Program-made: the position numbers and the translations under genes | From: Alphaproteobacteria bacterium | GTDB lineage: Bacteria > Pseudomonadota > Alphaproteobacteria > Caulobacterales > Parvularculaceae | NCBI GenBank assembly: GCA_030433215.1 | Contig: JAUIMC010000004.1 | Location: 1-64,000 of the forward strand | Reading direction: 5' to 3' | Length of the DNA: 64,000 bases | Notes under the pieces: generated by a model | Told to the model about the DNA's origin: nothing | What the model saw: the letters and a program-made list of their open reading frames with translations, nothing else | Database searches by the model: none | In this document: positions 53,442 through 62,455 of the stretch, piece by piece | How the letters are laid out: the number at the start of each line of letters is the position of its first letter | Numbering within the stretch: the stretch's first letter is position 1

Positions 53442-55820
53442 ATGCTTAGAAATATATTTCTTAGCGTCGGCATGGCGGCGGCGTTAAGCGCCGCGCCATC
53501 GCTGGCGGCCGCACAAAGCGGCGCAGAAGATTCCAACATGCAGAAAATCGGCGGCGCCTTGAATGTCATATACAAGAAAAACCAGTCCGCCGTTGCGGCG
53601 CGCAGCGCGCGAAGCGCGGCGCCGCCCGTCAGAACGCGGCCCGACTGGTCCGGCGAAGGCTCAGCGCTGGGGCTCGCCCGCGCGCCCGGCGCGGCGGACC
53701 TCGTTGTCGCGAGCGTGAGTGAAGACGGGTATGTGCGCCTTGACGCCATTGCGGCGGGCGCAACCGAAGACCTTTCCGCGACCATGGCGGCCATGGGCGC
53801 GCGCAATGTGTCGAGTCTCGGCAAAACCGTCTCCGCCTCGTTTCCCGTCGACCGGCTCGGCGACCTCGCCGCGAGCCATTATCTCGCCTTCGCCCGGCCC
53901 GTCATGGCGACGACCAATGTCGGCCTGGTCACGTCTCAGGGCGACCGCTCCATGCGCACGGATATCGTGCGCGAGCGTTTCGGCTATGACGGCTCGGGCC
54001 TGACCATCGGCGTCCTGTCAGACAGCTTCGCCTGCGACCCCGGCCCGCTCAACGCCGCCGGCGTGTACACGACGCCCGCCGAAGACGTGGCCAATGGCGA
54101 CATCCCGCCCGATGTCGGCATTCTCGCAGACCTGCCGACGACCGATCCCGATTGCATCGACGAAGGCCGCGGCATGACGCAGCTGATTCACGACGTCGTC
54201 CCCGAAGCGAAAATCCTGTTTCACACGGCCTTTGGCGGCGAAGCGGACTTCGCCGGCGGCATAGTTGAACTCGCGCTCGCCGGCGCGGACGTGATCGTCG
54301 ACGACGTGATCTATTTCACCGAACCGATGTTCCAGGACGGCATCATCGCGCAGGCGGCGGACGAAGTCTCACGTCTCGGCGTTCCCTATTATTCCTCCAA
54401 CGGCAATCGCGCCCGCGACTCTTATCAGTCGAGATATCGCGCGGTGGCCTTTGACGGGTCGACCTTCCACGATTTCGATCCGGGCCCCGGCGAGGATCCG
54501 CTGATGACGGTCCAGCTTGACGGCTCGCTCCAGACCAACCTGTCCTTCCAGTGGGACAGCCCGAACTTTTCCGTTTCGGGCGCGCCCGGCGCGCAGAACG
54601 ATGTCGACGTCATCATGTTTGATGAAGCCGGAGACCGGGTCGACGATTGCTTCCCGGGCGGCGGCCCGCTTGTCGTTCCCCCCAACGGTCTGTGCCAGTT
54701 CATTTTCACCGATGGCGGCGTGCCGATTGACGGCGGCGGCGGCGGCGACGCCGTCGAGTTCCTGTCGCTTGTCGATTTCATCGGCGGCCAGACGGTGCAG
54801 CTCGGCTTTGAGACGCAGTCCGGCGATGCGCCCGGCTTTGTGAAATTCGTCATCGCGGGCGGCGGCATCGCGACGTCGGAATATGCGATCGACGCGCCCT
54901 CCGGCTATGGCCACAACAATGCGGCCGGCGCGGAAGGCGTCGGCGCCTCGGCTTTCTATTTCACCGAGGAGTTCATCGGCGATCCTTCGACCCTTCAATT
55001 GCGGGCGGAAGCCGGCGAACCGGAATGTGAGCCCGCCTGCCTCAACGACTTCTCTTCCGCCGGCGGGACGCCGATCCTGTTCGACACCGACGGCAACCGC
55101 CTCAGACGTCCCGACATTCGCCTGAAACCGGGCATCACCGCGCCGGACGGGGCCAATACCTCGTTCTTTTCCAACGACACCAGCCGCGACGACGATGACG
55201 GCGACGGCGTCTATAAAACCGGCGAGCCGGGCGAGTTCCCGAACTTCTTCGGCACCTCCGCCGCGGCGCCCCACGCAGCATCGGTGGCGGCCATGATGAT
55301 CGATTCAGAAAACTCCCAGATCATCAAGGCCGGCTATGGCGGCAATGTCTATTACAGGCTGTGCATGCCCCGCAAAAAGCATCCGAGAGGATACGGCTTT
55401 TTCCGCAAGCGTTTTCCGTTGTCGGAGCGCAAGCACGGCCGCGACCTGCGGGTTTCCGCCGAAGACGTCGCGGGCCTTGTCGACGACGGCGCCCTGCTCG
55501 GTCCCTGCGACCGGACAGAGCCGGAAGATATCTACTGGGTCATGCGCGCCACCGCGCAGAATATGACGGTGCGCGCCAACAACAACACCGGCGAGACGGT
55601 GCAGGTGTTCGACGAAGTCGGTTTCGGCGGCTTCGACTTCGATTCCGGCTTCGGCATGGTCGACGCCAAGGCGGCGCTCAGGAAATTCGACCGCGGCCGC
55701 GGCGGCCATCATGCCTGGAGCCCTGGCTGGGGTTCCGGTTGGGGCCCGGGCTGGGGGAATGGCTGGGATGATGACTGGGGCGGCGGCTATGGCTGGAAAG
55801 ACGACCACCGCCGCCGTTAA
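53442..55820 (+). CDS. Secreted subtilase-like serine protease with sedolisin-type Glu at the His position
   Basis: A 792-residue exported protein. Signal peptide MLRNIFLSVGMAAALSAAPS to about residue 24, then a prodomain to about 180. Catalytic fold: D194 in TIGVLSDSF, E241 in CIDEGRGMTQLIHDVVPEAK where classic subtilases have HGTHVAG, and nucleophile S606 in FFGTSAAAPHAASVAA. The Ser-Glu-Asp set resembles sedolisins (S53) more than S8. A beta-rich inserted domain spans about 340-520, and a DDDDGDGVYKTGEPGEF loop likely binds calcium. The last 50 residues are Gly/Trp-rich (SPGWGSGWGPGWGNGW). AAGGA precedes ATG 53442. The protein probably acts outside the cell or in the periplasm. Confidence 0.78.
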   Translation: MLRNIFLSVGMAAALSAAPSLAAAQSGAEDSNMQKIGGALNVIYKKNQSAVAARSARSAAPPVRTRPDWSGEGSALGLARAPGAADLVVASVSEDGYVRLDAIAAGATEDLSATMAAMGARNVSSLGKTVSASFPVDRLGDLAASHYLAFARPVMATTNVGLVTSQGDRSMRTDIVRERFGYDGSGLTIGVLSDSFACDPGPLNAAGVYTTPAEDVANGDIPPDVGILADLPTTDPDCIDEGRGMTQLIHDVVPEAKILFHTAFGGEADFAGGIVELALAGADVIVDDVIYFTEPMFQDGIIAQAADEVSRLGVPYYSSNGNRARDSYQSRYRAVAFDGSTFHDFDPGPGEDPLMTVQLDGSLQTNLSFQWDSPNFSVSGAPGAQNDVDVIMFDEAGDRVDDCFPGGGPLVVPPNGLCQFIFTDGGVPIDGGGGGDAVEFLSLVDFIGGQTVQLGFETQSGDAPGFVKFVIAGGGIATSEYAIDAPSGYGHNNAAGAEGVGASAFYFTEEFIGDPSTLQLRAEAGEPECEPACLNDFSSAGGTPILFDTDGNRLRRPDIRLKPGITAPDGANTSFFSNDTSRDDDDGDGVYKTGEPGEFPNFFGTSAAAPHAASVAAMMIDSENSQIIKAGYGGNVYYRLCMPRKKHPRGYGFFRKRFPLSERKHGRDLRVSAEDVAGLVDDGALLGPCDRTEPEDIYWVMRATAQNMTVRANNNTGETVQVFDEVGFGGFDFDSGFGMVDAKAALRKFDRGRGGHHAWSPGWGSGWGPGWGNGWDDDWGGGYGWKDDHRRR

Positions 55821-55847
55821 TCCCGCAGCAAGTGCTGAAAAGGAAGA

Positions 55848-55872
55848 GCCCGCCGCTTTCGGCGGGCTTTTT
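55848..55872 (+). terminator. Rho-independent terminator after the protease gene
   Basis: GCCCGCC-GCTTTC-GGCGGGC, 7 bp, followed directly by TTTTT, 27 nt after the stop codon. Confidence 0.9.
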
Positions 55873-55968
55873 CTTAAGGAAGATGAACCTTTGGAAGGGT
55901 TGGAACGCCCCCGGCCTTCGCCTGTTGGCGACGGAACATTGTGTTGTGCAACCTCCCGGAGGAGTTCC

Positions 55969-56607
55969 ATGAGTAAGACAAAAACAATTCTTTTCCTTAG
56001 CGCCGCATCGCTGATGACCGCCGGCGCCGCGCAGGCCCAGGGTTACGGCTCCGGGGAGGAAAGCGTCGGCCCATATCTGTCCGCGGGCTACAACTATCTC
56101 GATTTCGACGAGGAAGTCGGCGGCGACGCCGATGTCAGCGCGATCACCGCGCGCGGCGGCTGGCAGTTCGCCCGCTTCTTCGCCATCGAAAGCGACATCA
56201 CCTTCGGCGTCGACGACGGCGATTTCGACTTTGACGGCGACGAGGACGATCTCGATTTCGACGACAATGACGACGACGATTTCGACGACGTCATCGCCGG
56301 CCCCGGCGATCTCGGCCTCGACTATCTCGTCGGCGGTTATGGCCGCTTCATCCTGCCCGTCAGCGACCGCTTCGACGTCTCGGCGCGCGCCGGCTACGCC
56401 TTCGCGGAGATCGATTCCACCGTTCAGACGCTCGGCGGCAACGAGCTCATCTTCGGCGGCTCCGATGACGGCCTCGCTTTCGGCGGGTCGGCGGCGTTCG
56501 ATCTCACCGAATCGCTGTCGCTGCGCGCCGATTACACCCACTACGATTTCAGCGACGCCAACGCCGAGAGCTTCGGCCTCAATCTGGAATACAAATTCGG
56601 GGGCTGA
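55969..56607 (+). CDS. Outer-membrane beta-barrel protein with an Asp-rich loop
   Basis: A 212-residue OmpA/OmpW-like small barrel. GGAGGAG sits seven bases before ATG 55969; the signal peptide ends at AAQAQ. The mature protein alternates in eight-strand style: VGPYLSAGYNYLDFDE, ITARGGWQFARFFAIESDITFGVDD, DYLVGGYGRFILPVSDRFDVSARAGYAFAE, ESLSLRADYTHYDFSDANAESFGLNLEYKFGG, ending in an aromatic near the C-terminus. One periplasm-or-surface loop (residues 82-107) is nearly pure Asp/Phe/Gly, likely calcium-binding. A longer frame to 55711 overlaps the terminator and protease end and is not used. Confidence 0.85.
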   Translation: MSKTKTILFLSAASLMTAGAAQAQGYGSGEESVGPYLSAGYNYLDFDEEVGGDADVSAITARGGWQFARFFAIESDITFGVDDGDFDFDGDEDDLDFDDNDDDDFDDVIAGPGDLGLDYLVGGYGRFILPVSDRFDVSARAGYAFAEIDSTVQTLGGNELIFGGSDDGLAFGGSAAFDLTESLSLRADYTHYDFSDANAESFGLNLEYKFGG

Positions 56608-56635
56608 CCTCTTCTCTCTCCCCTTAAGCCCCCGT

Positions 56636-56668
56636 GGGCGGCGCATCCCCCGATGCGCCGCCCTTTTT
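56636..56668 (+). terminator. Rho-independent terminator after the barrel gene
   Basis: An 11-bp perfect stem (GGGCGGCGCAT with ATGCGCCGCCC), loop CCCCCG, then TTTTT, 29 nt past the stop. Confidence 0.93.
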
Positions 56669-56750
56669 GCGTCTGCGGCAGGTTCCTTTATAGTCCCGGG
56701 CAGTCGCGCGCCGTCCGGCGCCGAAAGCTTACCGCAAGAGGATATTATTC

Positions 56751-58166
56751 ATGCGCCGCGCTCTACTTTCTCTATTCGCCTTTCTGCCCGCCGCCGCCGC
56801 CGCACAGAGCGGCGACGTGCTGTCGGATATTGACGCCCGTTACGACGATACGGCCGCCGTCGCTCGCCAGCTCTGGGAATGGGCCGAAGTCGGCTATCAG
56901 GAGGAAAAATCGAGCGCGCTCCTGCAATCGAAGCTCGACGCCGCCGGTTTTAAAATCCGCAAGGGTGTCGCCGACATCCCGACCGCCTTCATCGCCGAAT
57001 ATGGCAAGGGCGGCCCGGTGATCGCCATTCTCGGCGAATTCGACGCCCTGCCCGGCATCAATCAGAGCGACGTGCCGACGCGCGAACCGATCGAGGGCAA
57101 GGGCGCGGGCCAGGCCTGCGGCCACAACCTGTTCGGCGCGGGCTCCCTGACCGCCGCCCTCGCCGTGCGCGACTGGCTCGAGGAAAGCGGCACGCCCGGC
57201 CGTATCCGGTTTTACGGCACGCCCGCCGAAGAAGGCGGCAGCGGCAAGGTCTATATGGTGCGCGCAGGCCTGTTCGATGATGTCGATATCGCGCTTCACT
57301 GGCATGCTGATGACGAAAACTCCGCCGCGGCGCGCACGACGCTGGCCAACCGCTCCGCGAAGTTCCGCTTCAAGGGCGTTTCCGCCCACGCGGCGGGCGC
57401 GCCTGATCGCGCGCGCTCGGCGCTGGACGGCGTCGAAGCCTTCAACATGATGGTCAACCTGATGCGCGAGCACGTGCCCCAGCAAACGCGCATTCACTAT
57501 GTCATCACCCAGGGCGGCCTGGCGCCGAATGTCGTGCCCGATTTCGCGGAAGTCTTTTATTACGTGCGCCACCCCGACGCCGAGGGCGTTGAGAAAATCT
57601 GGACGCGCGTCGAGGAAGCCGCCCGCGGCGCGGCCCTCGGCACCGGCACGGAAGTCGAGTGGGAAATCATTCACGGCAACAACCCGCTGCTGATCAACGA
57701 GACGCTGGCGAAAATGATGGACTCAAAGCTGCGCGAAGTCGGCGGCGTCAAATACACCGCCTCGGAGCGCAAATTCGCCGAGAAGATCCGCGAAAGCTTT
57801 GACGGCGACATTCCGAGCCTTGAAAGCGCCAACGAGGTGACCCCTTATTCGCGCGCGCTCGGCTATGGCTCCACCGATGTGGGCGACGTTTCCTATGCGA
57901 CGCCGACGGTCGGGCTCAGGACCGCGACATGGGCGCCCGGCACCTCCTCCCACTCCTGGCAGGCTGTGGCCGCGAGCGGCATGTCGATCGGCTACAAGGG
58001 CGCGCAGGTTGCGGCGAAAACGCTGACCCTCGCCGCCATCGAGCTTTTCACGAACCCTGAATTGCGCGAAACAGCGCGCGCCGAGTTCGACGCCGCGCGC
58101 GGCGAGGATTATGAATATTCCTCGCTGCTCGGCGACCGCGACCCGCCGCTCGATTACCGCAAATAA
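56751..58166 (+). CDS. Exported M20-family amidohydrolase (AbgB/carboxypeptidase-like)
   Basis: A 471-residue M20D-type metal hydrolase. Signal peptide MRRALLSLFAFLPAAAAAQ. Metal-site pieces: AILGEFDALPG, the CGHNLFGAGSL pair with C and H, FYGTPAEEGGSGK (catalytic Glu pair), IALHWHADDE, and GTSSHSWQ near the end. AGVSAHAAGAPDRARSALDGVEAFNMMV-like region is the dimerisation lid (about 200-310). The family hydrolyses aromatic or indole acyl amino acids, such as p-aminobenzoyl-glutamate; here it works in the periplasm. GAGGA precedes the ATG. Confidence 0.85.
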   Translation: MRRALLSLFAFLPAAAAAQSGDVLSDIDARYDDTAAVARQLWEWAEVGYQEEKSSALLQSKLDAAGFKIRKGVADIPTAFIAEYGKGGPVIAILGEFDALPGINQSDVPTREPIEGKGAGQACGHNLFGAGSLTAALAVRDWLEESGTPGRIRFYGTPAEEGGSGKVYMVRAGLFDDVDIALHWHADDENSAAARTTLANRSAKFRFKGVSAHAAGAPDRARSALDGVEAFNMMVNLMREHVPQQTRIHYVITQGGLAPNVVPDFAEVFYYVRHPDAEGVEKIWTRVEEAARGAALGTGTEVEWEIIHGNNPLLINETLAKMMDSKLREVGGVKYTASERKFAEKIRESFDGDIPSLESANEVTPYSRALGYGSTDVGDVSYATPTVGLRTATWAPGTSSHSWQAVAASGMSIGYKGAQVAAKTLTLAAIELFTNPELRETARAEFDAARGEDYEYSSLLGDRDPPLDYRK

Positions 58167-58190
58167 GCGGCGCTTTTTAAAGACGAAGAG

Positions 58191-58222
58191 AGAGCGGGCG
58201 CGAAAACGCCCGCTCTTTTTTT
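58191..58222 (+). terminator. Terminator between the M20 gene and prfB
   Basis: AGAGCGGGCG and CGCCCGCTCT form a 10-bp perfect stem with CGAAAA loop, followed by TTTTTT. It lies 24 nt after the M20 stop and ends inside the prfB stop codon region (58221-58223), so it serves the rightward transcript best. Confidence 0.93.
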
Positions 58223-59331
58223 ATGATGTCTCGCCGCCAACCCGTTGCGCAAGCGCGGCGCTCATGAACTTGCCGATGTCGCCGCCGAGGACGGCGTCGG
58301 GATCGGTGTGTTCGACGGCGGTGCGCGTGTCCTTCACGAGCTGATAGGGTTGCAGCACGTAAGAGCGGATCTGGTGGCCCCAGCCGATATCGGTCTTGCT
58401 CGAGGCTTGGGCCAGCGCTTCTTCCTCGCGCCGTTGCAGCTCGCGCTCGTAAAGGCGGGCGCGCAGCATGTTCCAGGCCGTGGCGCGGTTCTTGTGCTGC
58501 GAGCGCTCATTCTGGCACTGGACGACGATGCCCGTGGGTTCGTGCGTGATCCGGACGGCGGAGTCCGTTGTGTTGACGTGCTGGCCGCCGGCGCCCGACG
58601 CGCGGAAGGTGTCGACCCGGCATTCGGCTTCGTTGATCTCGATGTCGATTTTTTCGTCGACCACCGGATAGACCCAGACCGACGCAAACGACGTGTGCCG
58701 CCTTGCATTCGAGTCATAAGGCGAGATGCGCACCAGCCGGTGCACGCCGGATTCGGTCTTGAGCCAGCCATAGGCGTTATGGCCCTTGACCTGGATGGTC
58801 GCGGATTTGATGCCCGCTTCCTCGCCCGGCTGCTCCTCGATCACATCGACCTTGTAGCCGGCGCGCTGCGCCCAGCGCACATACATGCGCAACAGCATCG
58901 AAGCCCAGTCGTTCGACTCGGTGCCGCCGGCGCCCGGATGGATCTCGACAAAGCAGTCATTGGCGTCGGCTTCGCCCGAAAGCAGCGCCTCGATTTCGGC
59001 GACATGGGCGCGCTCGCGCAGCTCCGCGATCAGGCCTTGCGTCTCGTCGAGGCTCGCCGCGTCGTCTTCCTCCCAGGCCATACCGGCAAGCTCGGTAAGA
59101 TCGTCGAGTTCGGACTGGATTTCGCCGACCGCGTTCATCTGGCTTTCAAGCGCCGTGCGTTTTTGCATCAGCGCCTGCGCCTCTTCCGGATTGTCCCAGA
59201 GTTTCGGGTCTTCGGCCTTGGCGTTTAGTTCGGCGAGTTCTTTTTCTGACTTATCCCAGTCAAAGACGCCTCCTCAGCAGTTCCAGCGACTGCTTGATAT
59301 CGTCCGTGAGCGCCGTAATTTCCGCGCGCAT
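58221..59331 (-). CDS. prfB: Peptide chain release factor 2 with programmed +1 frameshift
   Basis: Release factor for UGA/UAA stops. The ATG at 59331 (AGGAG eight bases before) begins a 23-codon leader, [20 protein letters not shown] onward to CTT (59265-59263). There a UGA follows (59262-59260). Skipping the T places the ribosome in the frame that reads [21 protein letters not shown] and continues to 58221, giving 369 residues in total. AGGAGG at 59274-59269, three bases before CTT, is the stimulatory internal Shine-Dalgarno. GGQ is in [10 protein letters not shown]. The stop-codon-reading tripeptide is SPY rather than the classical SPF. Downstream of mrcA in a conserved order. Confidence 0.95.
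59260..59274 (-). promoter_or_regulatory. Programmed +1 frameshift site of prfB (recoding signal)
   Basis: Minus strand AGGAGG-CGT-CTTTGA, then C. All parts known from the E. coli site are present: internal Shine-Dalgarno, 3-nt spacer, slippery CTT, in-frame TGA, followed by C. RF2 shortage favours the shift, so RF2 regulates its own synthesis. Confidence 0.95.
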
Positions 59332-59408
59332 GATGATTCTCCTGCTTTGACCGCGCCGGTTGGCCGCGCAGCCGTCTTTTCCCGTTTCGATATATTGAGA
59401 TCGCGGGG

Positions 59409-62288
59409 CTAGTAAAGCCCGTTGAGGCCGTCGTCGCCTTCTTCCTCCTCGGGCGCGGCGCTGAGGAGCGGATCGAGCGCGAAATCCTCATCGACGGAGC
59501 GGCTCGCATTCGGGTCGTCCTCGGCCTTGAAGGCTTCGAGGATGACATTGCCGTCGCCCGGCCCCGCCGGCTTGCCGGTCTTGGCGTTGACCCGCACGAG
59601 ACGCACGCCCGACGGCACGCGGAACGGAATGCCTGCCTCGCCCTTCAGCGCCGAGACCATGAAGTCCGCAAAGATCGGCGCGGCGACTGCGCCGCCCGCT
59701 TCGCCATGTCCCAGGGTCTGCGGCATGTCGAAGCCCACATAGACGCCGGCGGCGAGATCCGGCGAGAAACCGACGAACCATGCGTCCTTGTAGTCGTTGG
59801 TGGTGCCGGTCTTGCCGGCGATGGGCTTGTCGGTCACCCGGCGCACGGCCGAACCGGTGCCGCGGATCACCACCCCTTCGAGGATCGACGTGATCTGATA
59901 GGCGGTGCGCGGGTCCATCACCTGATCGCGCACATCCGGCAATTGCGGTTCCGACTGCCCCGACCAGACTTCGGTATTACAGGCGGGGCACGAGCGCGTG
60001 TCGCGCTTGTAGATGGTCTCGCCGGTGCGGTCCTGAATACGGTCGATCAGCACCGGATCGACGCTCTTGCCGCCATTGACGAAGACCGAATAGCCGGCGG
60101 TGATTTTCATCAGCGTCGTCTCGCCGGAGCCGAGGGAAATCGCGAGTTCGCGCGGCAACTGATCGGAGAGATTGAACCGCTCGATATATTCCATGATCCG
60201 GCCGATGCCGAGATCCTGGGCGAGACGCGCGGTCATGGCGTTTCGGGACTGCTCGACGCCGAGGCGCAAGGTCGAGGGGCCGTAATAGCGCCCGGCGATA
60301 TAGTTGCCCGGGCGGTACCAGCTGTCGACGCTCGGCGCCACGAAAGGCGCGTCGAGCACGATCGAGGACGGCGTGTAGCCGGAATCGAGCGCCACCGAAT
60401 AAACGAAAGGCTTGAAGGTCGAGCCCGGCTGGCGTTCGGCCTGCACCGAGCGGTTGAATTCCGACATCTGGAAGGAAAACCCGCCGACCATGGCGAGAAC
60501 GCGGCCCGTATGCGGGTCCATGGCGATAAGGCCGCCATTCACCGCCGGCGTCTGGCGCAGGGCGTAGGCGTTTGCCGGCGCCGGTTTGGCCTGCACGCCC
60601 TCAGCCGCGTCTTCCGGCAGGGGCAGCGTCTCCTTGTCGTATTTCACGGTGTAGACGACATCGCCGCGTTTCAGGACTTCGGCGACAGACTGCACTTCCT
60701 CGCCGAGATCATTGGCGGAGATGTGTTCGCGGGCCCAGCGCATCAGCTCCAGCGGAATGATCGCGGTCTCGCCGTCCTCGAACCCGATCTCGGCTTCGCG
60801 CGCGCCCGCCGACAGCACCAGCGCCGGACGCCAGGGCGCCATGTCGTCGGCCACCTTGCGGGCGTTTTTGAGATCGTCGACTTTTTCCCGGAACGGCTCG
60901 ACCCATTCGCCCGCGACCTCCATCTGGTCGATGGCGCCGCGCCAGCCATGGCGCTGATCGTATTCAACGAGCCAGCGGCGCAGGGCCTCGCCCGCCTGTT
61001 TTTGCAGATTGGGATCAACCGAGGTCCGCACCGCGAGGCCGCCGTCATAGAGGGCCTCGACGCCGTAAAGATCGACGATCTGTTTGCGGACCTCTTCGGC
61101 AAAATATTCCATGGTCCAGTCGCGCGCGCCGAGCGGCGGCGCGATTTCCGCGCCGAGCGGCTGCGCCTGGGCTTCGCTGGCTTCTTCCGCCGTGATGTGC
61201 CCGTCTTCGGCGAGGCGGCCGATCACCCAGTTGCGCCGCTCCACCGCCCGGTCTTCATTATAGACCGGGTGATAGTTGCTCGGCCCCTTGGTGATGGCGG
61301 CGAGATAGGCGGCTTCCTCGATGGTGAGTTCGTCGAGAGACTTGTCGAAATAGTTGAGCGCCGCCGCAGCGACGCCGTAAGAGCGGTTTCCAAGATAAAT
61401 CTCGTTCAGATAAAGCTCGAGAATGTGGTCCTTCGTAAAGGTCCGCTCCATCTTCCGTGCAATGAGCATTTCCCGCAGCTTGCGCTCGATCCGCTGTTCG
61501 CTGGTGAGGAGGAAGTTTTTCGCCACCTGCTGCGTGATGGTCGAGCCGCCTTCAAGGCGCCGGCCGCGCAGGATATTGGAGACGTTCGAAAGCTGGGCGC
61601 GCACGAGGCCCCGGAAATCTAGCCCCGCATGCTCATAGAAGGATTTGTCCTCCGCCGAGACGAAGGCGTATTTAATGTGATCGGGCATCGCTTCGATCGG
61701 CACGAAAAGCCGCCGCTCGCGCGCGAACTCCGCGACCAGCGAGCCGTCGCCGGCGTAAACCCGGGTCGTCACCGGCGGCGCGTATTCCGCAAGCTGCTGG
61801 TAATCGGGCAGGTTCTTGTTGAGATTGTGCAGATACCAGGCGGAGAACCCGGCGACGCCGATGACGCCGAGCGCGCCCGCCGCGAAGACAAAGCCGATGA
61901 ATTTCACCGCCGACATGGCGAAGCCCCCTCCGGATCCGCCTCCCCCGCCTGAGCGTTTTTCGGGCTCGTCCGGTTCCGGCGGCGGCGGGGTTCTGCGTTT
62001 CGGCGCGGAAAGCGGTTCGCTTGAAACCTCGTCCGCTTCACCGAGAACGACTTCCTCGTCGCGCGCGTCATCGTCAGAAGACGGATCGGCAGCGGCGGCT
62101 TTCACGGGGCGCGACGCCTTCGGCCCGGCGGCCGCGTCGCGCGCGAACATGTCGTTTTCGATCGGGCCTTCGTCCTTGCCGGAAGCGGAAGGGCGCCCGT
62201 CGCCCTCTTCCGGCTGATCTCCGAAAGACAGGCGCTCGCCGCCCCCCGGCGGCGTTTTTTTCGGCTCGTCGTCTTTGTGATTGCTCAT
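59409..62288 (-). CDS. mrcA: Penicillin-binding protein 1A (bifunctional transglycosylase/transpeptidase)
   Basis: A 959-residue peptidoglycan synthase. A long charged cytosolic N-terminus (1-125, with Pro/Glu and a Gly-rich stretch) precedes the membrane helix (about 127-150). Transglycosylase: catalytic E213 in SAEDKSFYEHAGLDFRGL and GSTITQQVAKN. Transpeptidase: nucleophile S623 and K626 in PGSTFKPF, S681 in EQSRNAMT, and K826 in AGKTGTTNDYKDAWFVG. An OB-like linker lies at about 400-560. A CPAC pair at about 767-770 is unusual and may bind metal. The acidic tail EEEEGDDGLNGLY ends the protein. It lies between amiC and prfB, as in many alphaproteobacteria. Confidence 0.93.
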   Translation of the reverse strand: MSNHKDDEPKKTPPGGGERLSFGDQPEEGDGRPSASGKDEGPIENDMFARDAAAGPKASRPVKAAAADPSSDDDARDEEVVLGEADEVSSEPLSAPKRRTPPPPEPDEPEKRSGGGGGSGGGFAMSAVKFIGFVFAAGALGVIGVAGFSAWYLHNLNKNLPDYQQLAEYAPPVTTRVYAGDGSLVAEFARERRLFVPIEAMPDHIKYAFVSAEDKSFYEHAGLDFRGLVRAQLSNVSNILRGRRLEGGSTITQQVAKNFLLTSEQRIERKLREMLIARKMERTFTKDHILELYLNEIYLGNRSYGVAAAALNYFDKSLDELTIEEAAYLAAITKGPSNYHPVYNEDRAVERRNWVIGRLAEDGHITAEEASEAQAQPLGAEIAPPLGARDWTMEYFAEEVRKQIVDLYGVEALYDGGLAVRTSVDPNLQKQAGEALRRWLVEYDQRHGWRGAIDQMEVAGEWVEPFREKVDDLKNARKVADDMAPWRPALVLSAGAREAEIGFEDGETAIIPLELMRWAREHISANDLGEEVQSVAEVLKRGDVVYTVKYDKETLPLPEDAAEGVQAKPAPANAYALRQTPAVNGGLIAMDPHTGRVLAMVGGFSFQMSEFNRSVQAERQPGSTFKPFVYSVALDSGYTPSSIVLDAPFVAPSVDSWYRPGNYIAGRYYGPSTLRLGVEQSRNAMTARLAQDLGIGRIMEYIERFNLSDQLPRELAISLGSGETTLMKITAGYSVFVNGGKSVDPVLIDRIQDRTGETIYKRDTRSCPACNTEVWSGQSEPQLPDVRDQVMDPRTAYQITSILEGVVIRGTGSAVRRVTDKPIAGKTGTTNDYKDAWFVGFSPDLAAGVYVGFDMPQTLGHGEAGGAVAAPIFADFMVSALKGEAGIPFRVPSGVRLVRVNAKTGKPAGPGDGNVILEAFKAEDDPNASRSVDEDFALDPLLSAAPEEEEGDDGLNGLY

Positions 62289-62455
62289 CTGTCTTTACGC
62301 TTGCCGCCCGCCCGCGCGCCAACCAGGCTCGCGGCAGTCCATATCCCTCAAGGCCGCCGGGAGCGGCCCATGCTTCCTAACGCCTTTTACCGCATAAATT
62401 GGACGGCAGCGAGGCGCAATAGCCGCATAAATCCCTTATTTTCGTAAGGTTTTGA

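Noticed and set aside
59706-61622. 638-residue rightward ORF opposite PBP1A
   Set aside because: Shadow of mrcA; no family features.
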